From: Castor canadensis
Lineage: Eukaryota; Chordata; Mammalia; Rodentia; Castoridae
Reading direction: 5' to 3'
Assembly (NCBI RefSeq): GCF_047511655.1
Contig: NC_133395.1
Span: 73,441,910-73,505,909 of the forward strand
DNA length: 64,000 nucleotides
The translations under genes and the position numbers were made by a program. This document shows, piece after piece, positions 36,555 through 55,500 of this stretch. How positions within the stretch are numbered: the stretch's first letter is position 1; each line of letters begins with the position of its first letter. The notes beneath the pieces were generated by a model. That model was not told where the DNA came from, searched no databases, and was given only the letters and a program-made list of their open reading frames with translations.

Positions 36555-37125
36555 AAATAGGCTAAAACATGTCACTGCTCTTTGCTGAAACTTCCAGTGG
36601 CTTCCCATCCTCATCTAGTAAGGGACCCTGTTCAACTTGGGTCTCATTGAGCCTTTCGGTTGTCTGACACTCTTCTCTTCCTCATTTCACTCTGACCGCT
36701 GACTTTCTTTTTTTTTTCGGTGCTGGGGACCGAACTCAGGGCCTTGCACTTGCCAGGCAAGTGCTCTTCCACTGAGCTAAATCCCCAATCCCTATGACTG
36801 CTGGCTTTCTTGCTGTCCCTTCAGCAAAGTGTTCCTTCTGCTCCTGCTTCAGAATCTTTGTACTTGTTTCTCCCCATGGGGAGGTTCTCTCCCCAAGATA
36901 GCCATTTTCACATAGCGCATTCGTAGACAGACTTTCTCTGGTACCTCTCCTAAAACTGCATGCTCTCTGGCTACTTCCTGACCCTGGGTTGCTGTTTTTC
37001 ATGGAACTTTTTACTTGACATAGATTGTCATTTATATCTTCCTCTGCTAGGGTATAAACTCCATGAAAAGAGGGACCACAGCCCAGAGTAAGCATGCAAT
37101 GAATATTCGCTTAATGAAAAAAATG
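36555..37125 (+). mobile_element. L2 3' end with inserted antisense ID
   Basis: gggtataaactccatgaaaagagggacc followed by tgcaatgaatattcgcttaatgaa is the typical L2 3' terminus. An antisense ID-like SINE (about 36705-36795) splits it. The frame on the minus strand here is not a gene. Confidence 0.7.
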
Positions 37126-37524
37126 TCTTAGTTCATGATATGTATTCAGATATTAACTGAGCCAAAAGTAGCTGCATTGAAGACTTAAATTATATCTCTT
37201 TTGGGATATAATTAACACATCATAAAATTCACCTGGGGACACTTTTTAGGCAGTATCTGGGAGCAGGTGTAGGCTATTGATGTAAGCATCTGTGAGGTAC
37301 CCTTTTTTCTAGAATTTTACACTTTGCTGAAAAGATCAATGTTTGGTAAGACTTGTGTGCATGTAACAGTTAAAAGCATCTTTATTTCACAGCTGCTTTA
37401 ACACATGTTAATGTTCTCACCTATGGGTGGAAGTAAGACATTCATGTGCTTCTAAAATTCATGGTGGTTTTTCAAGAGCACATTTGGAGGCTATAATTTT
37501 AATCAGCTTATGTCCCATGCAGGT

Positions 37525-37950
37525 GATGGGAAAAGGAACCCCATACAACTGTTGCAACTGTTGATGGGAATATAAATTAGTCCAGTTAGTATGGAAATTG
37601 GTATGGAGGCTCTTCCAAAAACTAAAAATAGAACTACTATATGATCCTGTATACCACTTCTGGGCATATAACCAAAGGAATCAGTCAGCAAACAATACTG
37701 GTAACTGCAAACCCATGTTTATTGTGGCAACATTCACAACAGTCAAGTTATGGAATCAGTCTAGGAGCCTATCAATAGATGAATGGATAATGAAAATGTT
37801 ATATATACACACACACACACACACACACAATGGAGTATTATTCAGCCATAAAGAATGAAATTATGTCATTACAGGAAAATGGATGGACTCAGAAAGACAA
37901 GTATTACACATTTTCTCTCATATATAGAATCTAGATTTAAAAAAGGAGGG
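37525..37950 (+). mobile_element. L1 fragment
   Basis: gtatggaggctcttccaaaaactaaaaatagaac, tgatcctgtataccacttctgggcatata and gagtattattcagccataaagaatgaaat are L1 ORF2 3' blocks. Interrupted by a (CA)n tract. Confidence 0.88.
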
Positions 37951-38999
37951 GGTTTGGGGATGTGGTTCAGCAGTAGCACACTTGCCTAGCCTGGGTTCTG
38001 CCCTGGGTTGATCCCCAGGACTGCAAAAAAGAGAAAAAAAAAAAAAAGACATGAAAAGAGAGAAAAAAAAAAGACATGAAAGTAGAAGGGGGTCTTTTGG
38101 GGAAGTGGGAGAGAAGGATGAGGGAGAAGGACAATAGAGGGTAATGTGGGGATGAATAAGATTGAAGTACGGTGTATACTTGCATGAAAATGTCATAATG
38201 AAGCCTATTTTGTGCAATTAATTAAAAAAGGAAAAAGAGCTTATTAAGAAAATATCTTGGGCTGACATAGCTCAAGTGGTAGAGTGCAAACACGAGGTCC
38301 TGAAGTCAATCCCCAGTACCACCAGTCACACACACACAAAAGTATCTTTAAAGCAATCTAGGAAGTCCTTAAGATGGATCAGTAGCTTTATCTATGGGAA
38401 CAATAAAACAATCTTGGATGAGAGTCCCTCTTGCAGGATACTTATAGAAAATGGTTACTAACGATTCAGTAGTTGTGTGTTAGGAAAGCAAGTTATACTT
38501 GGTAGTCCAAGTAAAATATAAGTAGGAAGACAGTATAAATTAGATTACTATGTATCTCTGGGTCTCAGCTTTTTTGGTGGGGTGGAGAATAGGTAGGTGC
38601 TGGTGACAAAATGAAAAGTTTTACTATTTTCGCCTGGTCATCCCAGAGTCTATTTCAAAATTATAAGGATGACAACCTAATGTCAGGTTATGCACAATTA
38701 GAGTCCTCATTCTTTCCTGATTTTTCTCTCTGGATGATTACAGAGAGAACTGGTTGAAGGTCACCTTTTTTTGGTGTCAACTTCCTGTGAGATTATACTT
38801 ACCTCTGACTTCGAGGACCACGCACTCCACAACCCCAGGGGGTGTCATTCACAGAACGCATGTGACTGGTACCCATACCCGTTGGGATTGTCACTGTGGC
38901 ATCCCACATGTATAACTATAAATGTGTGTCAAAGGCAAATATTTCCATTAACTAGAAAGAAAGTCCATGGTCACCTTGTGTTTTGTCTTTCTGTTTTTT

Positions 39000-40163
39000 A
39001 GTCTAAAGAAAGTTCTGAACAGAGTATCAATCAAGATTACATCACAAAAACTTTAAATGTATTTACAGAGTGAATAAGTTACATAGATAAACTTTGAATA
39101 TGTTTCTGATGTGCAACAGATTTCACATGCACACATCTAACACTTGACAGCATTAAATTTAAGGAGGAAACTTAAGAATGGCCCTTTACATATATATTAC
39201 AAATAAAACATGACATTATTATCAAGAAAGTGACAACTCATAATTTACCTTTATGATTCTACTTCTGGCTATCCAAGTGGATATTAAAATATGCATGCAT
39301 GACAGGTGAAAAGACTTGGAATTTATAATGTGAATAATTTGTCTCTACAAAATGGCAAAGTTAATTACAATTAACACTCTCCTTCTGTAGTATAAATATG
39401 CTCATAAAAGCAACCTTCTAGTAAAAAGCAGCCAAGATTCTTAAAAAGAGTCTGTCTGGATCATTTTTGGTGCAAAGAGATCCAGGGCTTTCAGAAACAG
39501 TAGCCTAGCAACATAAGAAAGGTATTCATAGCAGCTCATTGTAGATACAGTAATTATATTCAAATAACAGTGTACATTAAAATTATAGTCCATTTACAGT
39601 TCCCTTTTCAAATGTGCAGGCTGTCAGCTTTGACCATCTTACAATTTTTCTGTGGCCAGCTTCATTCTGCCTGTCCCTTTCTCAGCCCACCAAAAAAAAA
39701 AAAATAGAGGAAAAAAGAAAAAAGGAACAAAGAAAAACAAAGGAGAAAGGGAATGAATGTACAAGTTTTAGAATATAAAAATTTTTAGTGAAGAAAACAT
39801 TGCACTTTTGCCAATCTAAAACTATTTCTAGAGAGGAAGGTATTGTTCGGTGTCCTCTGGCTTTGGTATGCAATGGAAGTCACTTCTTCAGTAGCGAGTT
39901 GCATTTGTTCAGCAAAAGGAAAACACGTTTGTGCCACACAGCATGGTGGGTGGAGTCTGTTGCAGGACGTTCTATGCTACCTTAGTTCTTAGAGTATTGC
40001 TACAGGTTGGAAGTTCTGCCATCCTTTTTAGAAAAAGTCCTACAGGTAACAAGAGGGAAAACAGTCTGTCCAAGCCTTTCGAAGGCTGAGAAGACACTGA
40101 ATGACGTCGCCCCAGCATGGCAGCACCGCCAGCTTGGAAACCATGGGGGACGGGAGGCTCCTG
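39000..40163 (-). other. FRY: FRY 3' UTR (extent inferred)
   Basis: About 1.1 kb downstream of the FRY stop is free of SINEs, unlike its surroundings, as expected for a conserved long 3' UTR. I found no clear minus-strand AATAAA here, so the end is uncertain; TATAAA/ATTAAA-type variants could serve. Confidence 0.5.
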
Positions 40164-40448
<285 letters not shown>

Positions 40449-40989
40449 TTAGAGGCACTACTGGTCACACAGAGGGGAGGTTCTGAGTCTTCATTTGTAG
40501 AAGACTATTACTTAAAAGCTTTACTGAGATAGTCTCATACCATATGATGTACACATCTAAACTGCACGATTCCTTGGGTTTTAGTATCTTCAGAGTTGTG
40601 TAAATATTATAATTACTTTTAGAATATTGGATATTATTGATAAAAATATCAAAAGAATAAAAATATCAGAATGGAATCTTAAAACATCCTCATTTGTTAT
40701 AGCATTCTGATTCCAATGAATGGTAGACGATACATAAATGTAGGGAGAAAAAGACACCCCAAATGTATATTTAGATTAATTTTAAATTGCATAGTGGCAT
40801 ATTTTGAAGTGCTTCCACATTCAGAAGCAACACCAACATTTGTCACATGTAAGGCCTGAAAGCAAGTGTTTCTGGCATTGCAAGTTAAGACTGAGAAGCA
40901 GCATGCAAAGGATTGGTTCGCCTCTAATCACAATAAAGTCAGGATTAGTGTGCTTCCCATACTCATCTCTAAAAGAAATGGTAGAGTCA

Positions 40990-41376
<387 letters not shown>

Positions 41377-41510
41377 TTACCTTATATAAAAGATTAAGAC
41401 TTAATTTGAAATGTTTTCTGTTTGACTAGAAAGGGCATAAATGCAGAGATAGGATGCACAAGATAACAGGCTCAAGAGTAAGGTGGATCTGAGTTCAAAT
41501 GACAGTTCTG

Positions 41511-41920
41511 CAGTACAGTAATTCCCCTTATCTGTGTGAGTCCAGACCCTCTGAAACCTTGGATTGTACCTGCTATGCTTTTCCTTTCTTTCTTCCTTTC
41601 TCTTTCTTTCTTTCTTTGGTACTGGGATTTGAACTCAAGGCCTCGGGCTTGCTAGCAGGTGCTGTAACACTTGAGCCACACCCCCAGCCCACTATGTTCT
41701 TATATGTATATATCTGTGACAAAGCTTAATGTATGAATTATGCACAGTAAGATTAATAATAAAAAAGAACAATTAAAACAATACACCAAGACAAAATTTA
41801 TTTTAAAATTATGAATTACTCCTGGAAATTTCCATTTAATATTTTCAGGCAGCAGCTGACCATAAATAATGGAAATTGTGGGAAGCCAAACGCAGATAAG
41901 AGGGAACAACTGTATACTTC
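41511..41920 (+). mobile_element. Nearly complete Tigger-like non-autonomous element
   Basis: Left end tacagtaattccccttatctg and right end cagataagagggaacaactgta are imperfect inverted repeats bordered by TA, as in Tigger/MER2 elements. The interior has tttccatttaatattttcaggcagcagctgacc. A (TTTC)n plus antisense ID-like SINE (about 41585-41695) is inserted. Encodes nothing. Confidence 0.7.
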
Positions 41921-42244
41921 TATGGTTTGAATATAATTTGTCTCCCTGAACTCATGCAACAAGATTAATCCCCAAAGTTTTACATTAATGACATTAGAGA
42001 CTGAGAACTTAATCAGATTATGGTGTCTAGAGGTGGGGCCTTTGGGAAGTGACTGGATCAGGTCGTTAGGGTGGGATCTCCAGATTGAATCCCTGTGGCT
42101 TTATAAGGAATGGGAAAGAGACTGCATATACACAGATACACACAAGCCAGCCAGGACCTGTGCCATGCTGTTTGGATTCTCAGCCTCTAAAACTGTGAGC
42201 TAAAAAGATCTTTTCTCTTTGCAAAGAAAATTGGGGTTGGGAAG

Positions 42245-43606
42245 ATGTGGAGAAACCTCTGGAACTGGTTGATGGGAAAAAGATGGAAGAGTTTGGAGGA
42301 GCAGGCTAGAGAAAGCCTGGAATGTTGTAAGCAGGGCATTGCAGGAGATTCTGCTGAGGGCTCAGAAGAGCAGAATGCTGATGTAAATGTGGATGCAAAC
42401 ACAGATACAAATGTAGACAGTAAAGGCTATGATGTTGATGAGATTTCAGACAGCAATGAGAATTTTCTCGGGAATTGGAATAAAGGCCATCCTTGTCACG
42501 CTGTGGCCAAGAGTTTGGCTTCCTTGTGCCCTTGTCCTGAGAGTTTGTGGAAGGCTGAACTTCAAAGTGATGGACTAATTTATTTGTCAGAGGAGATTTC
42601 AAAGCAGGAAAGCATTCAGGATGCTGCATGGTTACTTTTAACTGCTTACAGTCAAATGAGAGAGCAAAGGAATGATTTGAAGATAGAACTTACAATTCAG
42701 AGGGAATCACAGAGGAAAGGTTTGGAAAATTTGTGGCCTGGCAAGGGAAGGAGCAAAAAGTCATTTAAGGGCGTGACTGAGGAGGGTTTGGTCCAGCAGC
42801 TGTTGGTAAAAGAGATTAGAGCAGATAAAAGGAAGCTAAAGCAAAGTACACTGCATCAGGACAGTAAGAAAATTGCCTTGAGGGCACCTCAGAAAACTTC
42901 CAGGGCAGAAATGATTCAGAAAAGAGTCCTGGGGCCAGCTGGGGACACTGGTTTGCCAACAAAGCATTCCTCAGCTGCTGCCATGGTTCTAAAGGGCCCG
43001 GATGCAGCCAGTGCAAGTGGCAGACCTTGGCATTGTTCAACTGGTGCTGGTCTTGCCGACATGCAGAATGCAAGAGTTCCAAGGTCATGGCGGAAAGCCT
43101 TTCAGGTCTTGGGGTCAGAGTCCCTGGAGAAAGTGCCTGTTGTGGTGATGTCTACTGGAGCTGTGGGAGTGAAGCCACAATGGGGACCCCAGAAAAGTAG
43201 AGGTGCCAGTGCCACAAAACACCCTCCATGGAAAGCAGCAAGCAGAGTGTCACATAAGCCTTGGAAGGAGGCAAACATCAGCTTGCAGTCTGTGAGCATG
43301 GCCACGTGTGTGAAAAGCAACCGAGCCATAAAGGAGATCTCTAGGTGGAGATCTCCACCTAGATTACAAAGGATGAATCCAACAACTGGGGGGCACCGGC
43401 TGAGACCTGTGGCAGGGGTGGAGTCACTGCAGAAAGGGGCAATGCTGATCAGAAGTGTGGGACTGGAGTTGCATCAGAGAGTCCCCACCAAGGCAATGCC
43501 TTGTGGAGCCTTGGGGGCAGGACTGCCACAGAGCTGCCAGAACTGCAGAGCTGCCAGCATGAAGGGTGGCCTGGGAGAGCTTCGGAGAGGAGACTCCAGC
43601 CTGTGA
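42245..43606 (+). CDS. MaLR internal frame, 453 codons, uninterrupted
   Basis: Starts MWRNLWNWLMGKRWKSLEEQ directly after the 5' LTR-like end. It continues through NFLGNWNKGHPCHAVAKSLA and CPCPESLW to YLSEEISKQESIQDAAWLLL, blocks I recognise from MaLR internal consensus. The C-terminal half is Trp/Pro/Ser/Gly-rich with short irregular repeats (e.g. PW...AS...KPWKEA). No zinc knuckle, protease or polymerase motif is visible. A frame this long is unusual for a MaLR of this apparent age, but protein status is unproven. Confidence 0.55.
   Translation: MWRNLWNWLMGKRWKSLEEQARESLECCKQGIAGDSAEGSEEQNADVNVDANTDTNVDSKGYDVDEISDSNENFLGNWNKGHPCHAVAKSLASLCPCPESLWKAELQSDGLIYLSEEISKQESIQDAAWLLLTAYSQMREQRNDLKIELTIQRESQRKGLENLWPGKGRSKKSFKGVTEEGLVQQLLVKEIRADKRKLKQSTLHQDSKKIALRAPQKTSRAEMIQKRVLGPAGDTGLPTKHSSAAAMVLKGPDAASASGRPWHCSTGAGLADMQNARVPRSWRKAFQVLGSESLEKVPVVVMSTGAVGVKPQWGPQKSRGASATKHPPWKAASRVSHKPWKEANISLQSVSMATCVKSNRAIKEISRWRSPPRLQRMNPTTGGHRLRPVAGVESLQKGAMLIRSVGLELHQRVPTKAMPCGALGAGLPQSCQNCRAASMKGGLGELRRGDSSL
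43340..43363. repeat. Perfect 24-base palindrome
   Basis: Two 12-base arms with no spacer, centred on gagatctc (43348-43355; BglII-type agatct core). The first arm is tctaggtggaga. Lies within the MaLR internal frame. Confidence 0.95.
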
Positions 43607-44327
43607 GAACTGGAGCAGGGACTGAGTTCAGGAAAGCCTGGTAGGAGGAGGCTGCCCAAGGCTGGGGGTGGGGAGGGGGTTTCAATCCCTATCCCAGTGT
43701 GGAAAGATGCCAGACTTGGGGCTTTAGGGTTTAATGTTAGCCTTGCTGGGTTTTGGTCTTGCGTTGGGCTGACGACTGCTTTCTACTTGCCTGTTCCTCC
43801 CTTTTGGAAGAGGAATGTTGATCCTCTGCTAGTTCCACCATAGTTATCGTGAAAGTATGCAACTCGTTTTAGTTTTACGGGCTCATAACTGCAAGAAGTT
43901 TGCCTTGAGTCTCTGTTGGGGCTTAGGATGGGGATGAATTAAGATGTTGGAACTATTTGGGTGGAATGACTTTATGTTGTGAGAAGGACATGTTCAGGAG
44001 TGGAGTGGTATGATTTGAATATGGTTTGGGGGAGTTTAATCCCCCAAACCTAATGTTGATGGCATTAAGAAGGTAGAAACTTAATCAGCTCATGGGATCT
44101 AGATGGGGCCTTTGGGGAGTGATTAGATTAGGCTGTAATATCCACACTGACTCCTGTGGCTTTACAAGGAGAGAGAACATAGAGATACACAAGGTTTCCC
44201 ACCTTGATGTGATGCAGCCATGCTGTTTGGACTTGCAGCCTCTAAAGCTGAGCTAAATAAACTTTTCTCTTTATAAAGTTGCTGGCTTCTGGTATTTTAT
44301 TATGGCAATTAAGAGCTGATTAATACA

Positions 44328-50749
<6,422 letters not shown>

Positions 50750-52517
50750 CTAAGGAGAGAATGCATGGGAAGAAATAGTTACTTAGGGTCATCCTTGTGT
50801 AACAAGGGAAATCTCAGCAGAAACAAACACATTCTTTTTAAATTAAGAAAACACAACGAGCTGTTATTATTCCAAGTAAAACAGAAAAACAAAATCCAGT
50901 CAATAAATCAGTGAGAAGTTCAGTATACTACAGAATGTTATATTCTGGATAACAGAAGACCACTAGAGAAGAGTAGTAGTAGCTATAAAAAGCATTGAGT
51001 GAACCGTCAAATACAATTTCCACTATATTTGTCAATTAAATACCTATAAGTTATAGCTGAATGGTTGTGTTAATTTTTAGAAGCTATAAATTTCTTTGAA
51101 AACAAAGAATTTTTTTTTACTAAAAGTATAGTTGTAATGCAAAACATTAAGTAGTTCTAGGAGTTAAATTTGTAAATTGAGTGGATGGGAGAGACTGCTG
51201 CATGACAGTTCTGGCTACCATGGAGGGTACAGACACTCATCTTAAAATCTGTGGAAACACGAGTTACACAGTTTTAGCAAGCACTGTATCAGTTTCACTG
51301 ATAAGGCTTCTATTCAGTGCTCAATAAACATTTTTTGAATTAAAGAGATATGAAAAGGGTAAAAAATGCTTATGAAAGAAATTATGAAAACATAGAACTT
51401 TTTGCACAAATACCATCAAGAAGCAGTCATACAAAATGGCCCTTGAGCTCTGTAGATATCTCTGGGATTTAAAATGTTTTCCTTGTAGATTATGTACATT
51501 GTGATGAAAAAAATCACAGGTAATTCTGACACCAAGGATCACACTACTGCTTGAAGCATATCATCTACACTTTGCCTAATTTTATCTCAAGAATGAGTTA
51601 GGTCTTTGAAAATGGGTAGGATTTCTGAAAAGGAAAGAAATAGCCTTCAATAGATAGGGTTTCATGGCTCAGCAGTCATTAGTGAAAGTGGGTTAAATAT
51701 GTGACTTAAACTAAATGCTTCTCTGGTCAGTTTTCAAGTGGGGTTGGAGAAGGATATTTAAAACAGGGCATTTCTCTTTAGTAATGGGTTGTGAAGAGCT
51801 CAGCTCAGAATTGAGAGCTTTGAGGTAGTTTCCATTTTCTTCCCCAAATCAGTTTAAGGAGAGAAATTATAAGTACTTAAGTTTAGGTTTTAGGTAGTAT
51901 ATTCCACAGATACTATGAATGGACTTTTGATTCTCATTTTTAAGTTAATAAAATTCAAGCTATGACTATCTGAATGAAGTTTCCTTTCTGCTCCCATCCC
52001 TTCCCTGCTCCTAGAGGAAAACCAATTCTGTTTAGATTTATTTAATTCTGGTTACTAGCTGAAGTAAGGGAAAGTAGCTAGACTTGCTAATGAACCCCAA
52101 CTGGGTCTTTGGTTGTTTTAGTAAAACATTTGATTTTATGGTCATGTAAACTTTTATTTTATAGAAACTTTTTAAAATCTGGTATGAATAGTCAGGGTCA
52201 AAAACAATGTTATCTTCCCAATTTAGGGCAAAACCTAGCTATGAATACTCTGACTTTTCTAAGTACCAAATAATGGTAGTTATTATTTAAAATATTCCAC
52301 AGGTAATATGAGAATTCATAGCAACGTAGGTTTGAACTTTGTTGCAAAAGCATCCCTAAATGCTACTGATAAGCTGCCATATTTCAATCTACCAAAGAAA
52401 ATAAAATTAAGTGAAAAAGGGAAAACATGCTAGAAGATATATAAGTAACAGTAAAAACAAGGGTTGTGATGGGTCCATGCCTAAATGGACAAAGAGTATG
52501 AAAGAAAGTTAACTTAC
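50750..52517. other. FRY intron, repeat-poor
   Basis: About 1.8 kb without SINEs or recognisable LINE sequence, unusual for this window. I see no coding or RNA-gene signal. Confidence 0.6.
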
Positions 52518-52535
52518 TGCAAGAGATTCCATTTG
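52518..52535 (-). CDS. FRY: Candidate 18-base FRY microexon
   Basis: Between acceptor gcttgctgtgtag|c and strong donor cttgca|gtaagt lie 18 bases encoding QMESLA. Length keeps phase 0, exactly what both neighbouring exons need, and it sits in a repeat-poor stretch. I could not confirm it against a remembered FRY protein. Confidence 0.55.
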
Positions 52536-55500
52536 CTACACAGCAAGCATGGCACAGGAAACAAAGGAAAGGAAAGAAAGTACAGGGTCAGTATATGCAT
52601 GCAACAGAAAGCACGGCCCTCTTCCACGAGCAGAACCGTCAGCAGTGTTAGCATCGCTGGCCGAAACATGATCCATGGTTGCCAGTGTTGTACCCACTCA
52701 ACATGCACAGCACTCCAGTTAGAAATAAGCACTGCTGGGTGAGCATATCACTGAGAAAACATCATTTTTAATCTTTTAGGTTCTCTGGTTAGTTGTTTTT
52801 GATTTTGTCCAGTTAGACTTGGAGGGCAGAAGTAAAATGTTTTCCTGTTTGCAGATTTTAATGTAAAAATAGGAACATAGTAAGCTGAGTTATCTGGAGA
52901 ACTACAGCTCCCCAAATTGTAGCATTGCTTTATGTTAATTAAGGTACAGTCTTTAATATATTTGGTTTCATATGTACTCAATTATGACCATACAATTAAT
53001 AAACACAATTTACAATCCAATTCTTTACTTGTATTGTCTTCCATATCGAGAATATTTTATGGTAGTGATAGTTATCACAATTTCAAAGTACTACACACTG
53101 TATCTACTCAAACAAGGATGCTATATGGAGACGTAATTTTCTTGCATTTTAGTTTTAGAATATTTTTTTCTTTGGTAGATAATTCCTAAAAGTCATCTAG
53201 AACTAGTTATTAGTCTAAAAGTAACATAAATTTGTAAGCTAGGTCATGCTAAACTATAGCTACCACTTTTTGAGCTCACCATATTGTAACTATAGAATTG
53301 GTTTAAGCAAAGTTTTGGTATGTGAGAAGGGATAATCAAAACTTGACAAAAATTTTTAAAAGAAAATCATCTTAAGCCTGGTGTGGTGGTGTACACTTGT
53401 AATCACAGCACTTGGCAGGCTGAGGCAAGAGGAAGGAAAGTTCAAGCCTAGACTGGGCTACAAAGTGAGTTTAAAGCAAGCCTGAGCTAATGGTGACACT
53501 ACAAAACACCAAAAAAAAAAATTCTGTTTTATAATTCATAATTATGGGTCAGTATATCTTGGTTCTGAATTTTCAAAATATTTAAGGACCTATTACATTC
53601 AGTTTCTTCCTTTTTTTCCCCTGATACTGAGGATTGAACCCAGGACTTTGCATGTGCTAGGCAAGTTCTTTATCACTGAGCTTAAACTTGACTTCTTCAT
53701 TAAGTTTCTCATCCCTAACAATAAAATATTTTTATTTTAAAGATCTTTAAAAAGTTTCTGGCTGGGTATGGTGGTTTATATCTGTAATCCTAGCTATTTG
53801 GGAGGCAGAGATGAGGAGGATTATGGTTCCTCCCAAAAAGTTGGGTAAAAAGTTGGATACCCCATCTCAACTAAGAGCTGGGTGTGGTGGTGTGAGATAT
53901 TTACAATTTTCAAGAAAACTCTTTTGTCTGGAGGTTTCCACAACCAAACTTTAGGTATAGAAATACAATGTCCTATCAGATAGGCACACAAAGGCAGTCT
54001 TACATCTCACTGTACACAGAATTTGCACTGTGAAGACTTTGGAAAACGTCACATATGACTGAAATGTTTAGTGTGCTCCTTAGCAACTAAGTGCTTCTAC
54101 CTGGGAATTGACTTTTATCACTATAGACTGAAGTGATCACATGACATGGTTTTATATGAAGACTACAGCCATCCCAGTGTTCTACAACTGGGTAGTAATC
54201 CCAGGAGGTCGTCAAGTCAGTAGGGTAAAATCTTCTCTATTCAATAAAGGCAAAGAAAACTTTCCCACTCCAGTCTGATGCTGAGGAATGTCACTGGACT
54301 CCCCCCACTTGGCTCCCAGGGCACTAAAGTAGTGTTTCTTGGGAGATGGCCAACTTCAACAAGCCCCAGTTCTCAGTATCCTTCCTAAAATTTCCTGTTA
54401 AGGTAGACCAGATCAAGCTTCCTTGACATTTATTATCTCAGAGTCCTTTGTAGGCCACAGACTGGGACCTCATGTGCATTTAGACTTCCAAAAAAAGACA
54501 GTGAAAAATGCCTTTCTGTAAGGGGTGATTTCATGGAAAGTGTTAAAAGTTTCTCCCTGTGCCAATGTTTCCCTATATCCAGGTTTTAAATATAATCCCT
54601 TTGGAAATCTTTATAAACTTAGGTCTGTGTTCCAGTGACTTAATGTTCTTTTGATCATACGGTGGGAAATTGTCATTGTTTTATTTGGTCACAAGGGTTT
54701 TCTTCAAGCCCTGTTCCTGCTCTCCTGACATGGCTTGATTTATAAAATCAGATGTGGAAGTATTTTCAAAATGAGGAAAAAGATCAAGAAGCCAAGATGT
54801 TAATAAACAACTAAGGAACAGGCAGCTTCAAAAGCTCAGAATAATCTAATCCACTGAGTAACAGCGGTACAGCTGTATCTATTTTCTCCATATTCTGCTT
54901 CCAAATAGGTTCTATGTGTGTGATATAACTGGTCAGTAAAAAGCTAAGAAATATTTTGTTTCTGATGGGACTGGAGTTTGAACTCAGGGCTTTGCACTTG
55001 CAAAGCAGGTACTGCTTGAGCCACACCTCCAGTCCATTTTGCTTTGGTTATTTTGGAGATGGGGGTCTCATGAACTATTTGCTTAGGCTAGCTTCAAGCC
55101 CTGATCATCCCTATCTCAGCCTCCCAAGTATCTAGTGTACAGGTATGAGTGACCTGTGCCCAGCACTCTAAGAAGTCTTTGATATGGCTAAGGATGAACC
55201 ACAATGTACTATATTGGCTATTATTTTTTGTTGTAGCCCAGGTTGACCTTGAACTTGTGATCCTCCTGCCTCAGCCTCACAAGTGTTAGAATTATAGACA
55301 GGGGCTACCATGTCCAGCTTACTATCTTCATCATATTTAATCTCTGAAAGTCATGTGTTTAAACTAAATGGGATAAAGTTCAGATTTTAGGTAAAAAAGT
55401 AACTTGGCCTAATGACGAGACTTCTTGACTCTGTAACACATAGGTGCATTTAAACTCCTAAGCAGGTAGGAGGAACACACACTTACTTGTTAATAACACA

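Larger units (their letters stand above)
33428..38999. repeat. ZAR1L-FRY convergent intergenic region
   Basis: No gene recognised. MIR-like stretches (33600-33790, 34390-34500), antisense composite SINEs (35095-35310, 35440-35750, 36115-36305), an interrupted ID-like SINE (36425-36540), an L2 3' end with an ID insertion (36555-37125), an L1 piece (37525-37950) with a (CA)n tract at about 37808-37830, and ID-like SINEs (37950-38060, 38255-38335). 33800-34380 and 38336-38999 look unique. Confidence 0.65.
41923..44327 (+). mobile_element. MaLR (ERVL-MaLR) retroelement with both LTR-like ends
   Basis: Two related LTR-like ends (41923-about 42225, tggtttgaatat...; 44011-44327, tgatttgaatat...taataca) enclose about 1.8 kb of internal sequence in direct orientation. 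Shared blocks: gaggtggggcctttggg, tgtggcttta.aagga, tgccatgctgtttgga and gcctctaaa.ctg.gagct. The 5' copy lacks the last 50 bases seen in the 3' copy. The internal region resembles THE1/MST-type MaLR interiors. MaLRs lack pol and env and moved with help from other elements. It sits in FRY intronic sequence, antisense to FRY. Confidence 0.82.

Noticed and set aside
36736-37095. 119-codon minus-strand frame
   Set aside because: Lies antisense to an L2 3' end and through an ID-like SINE.
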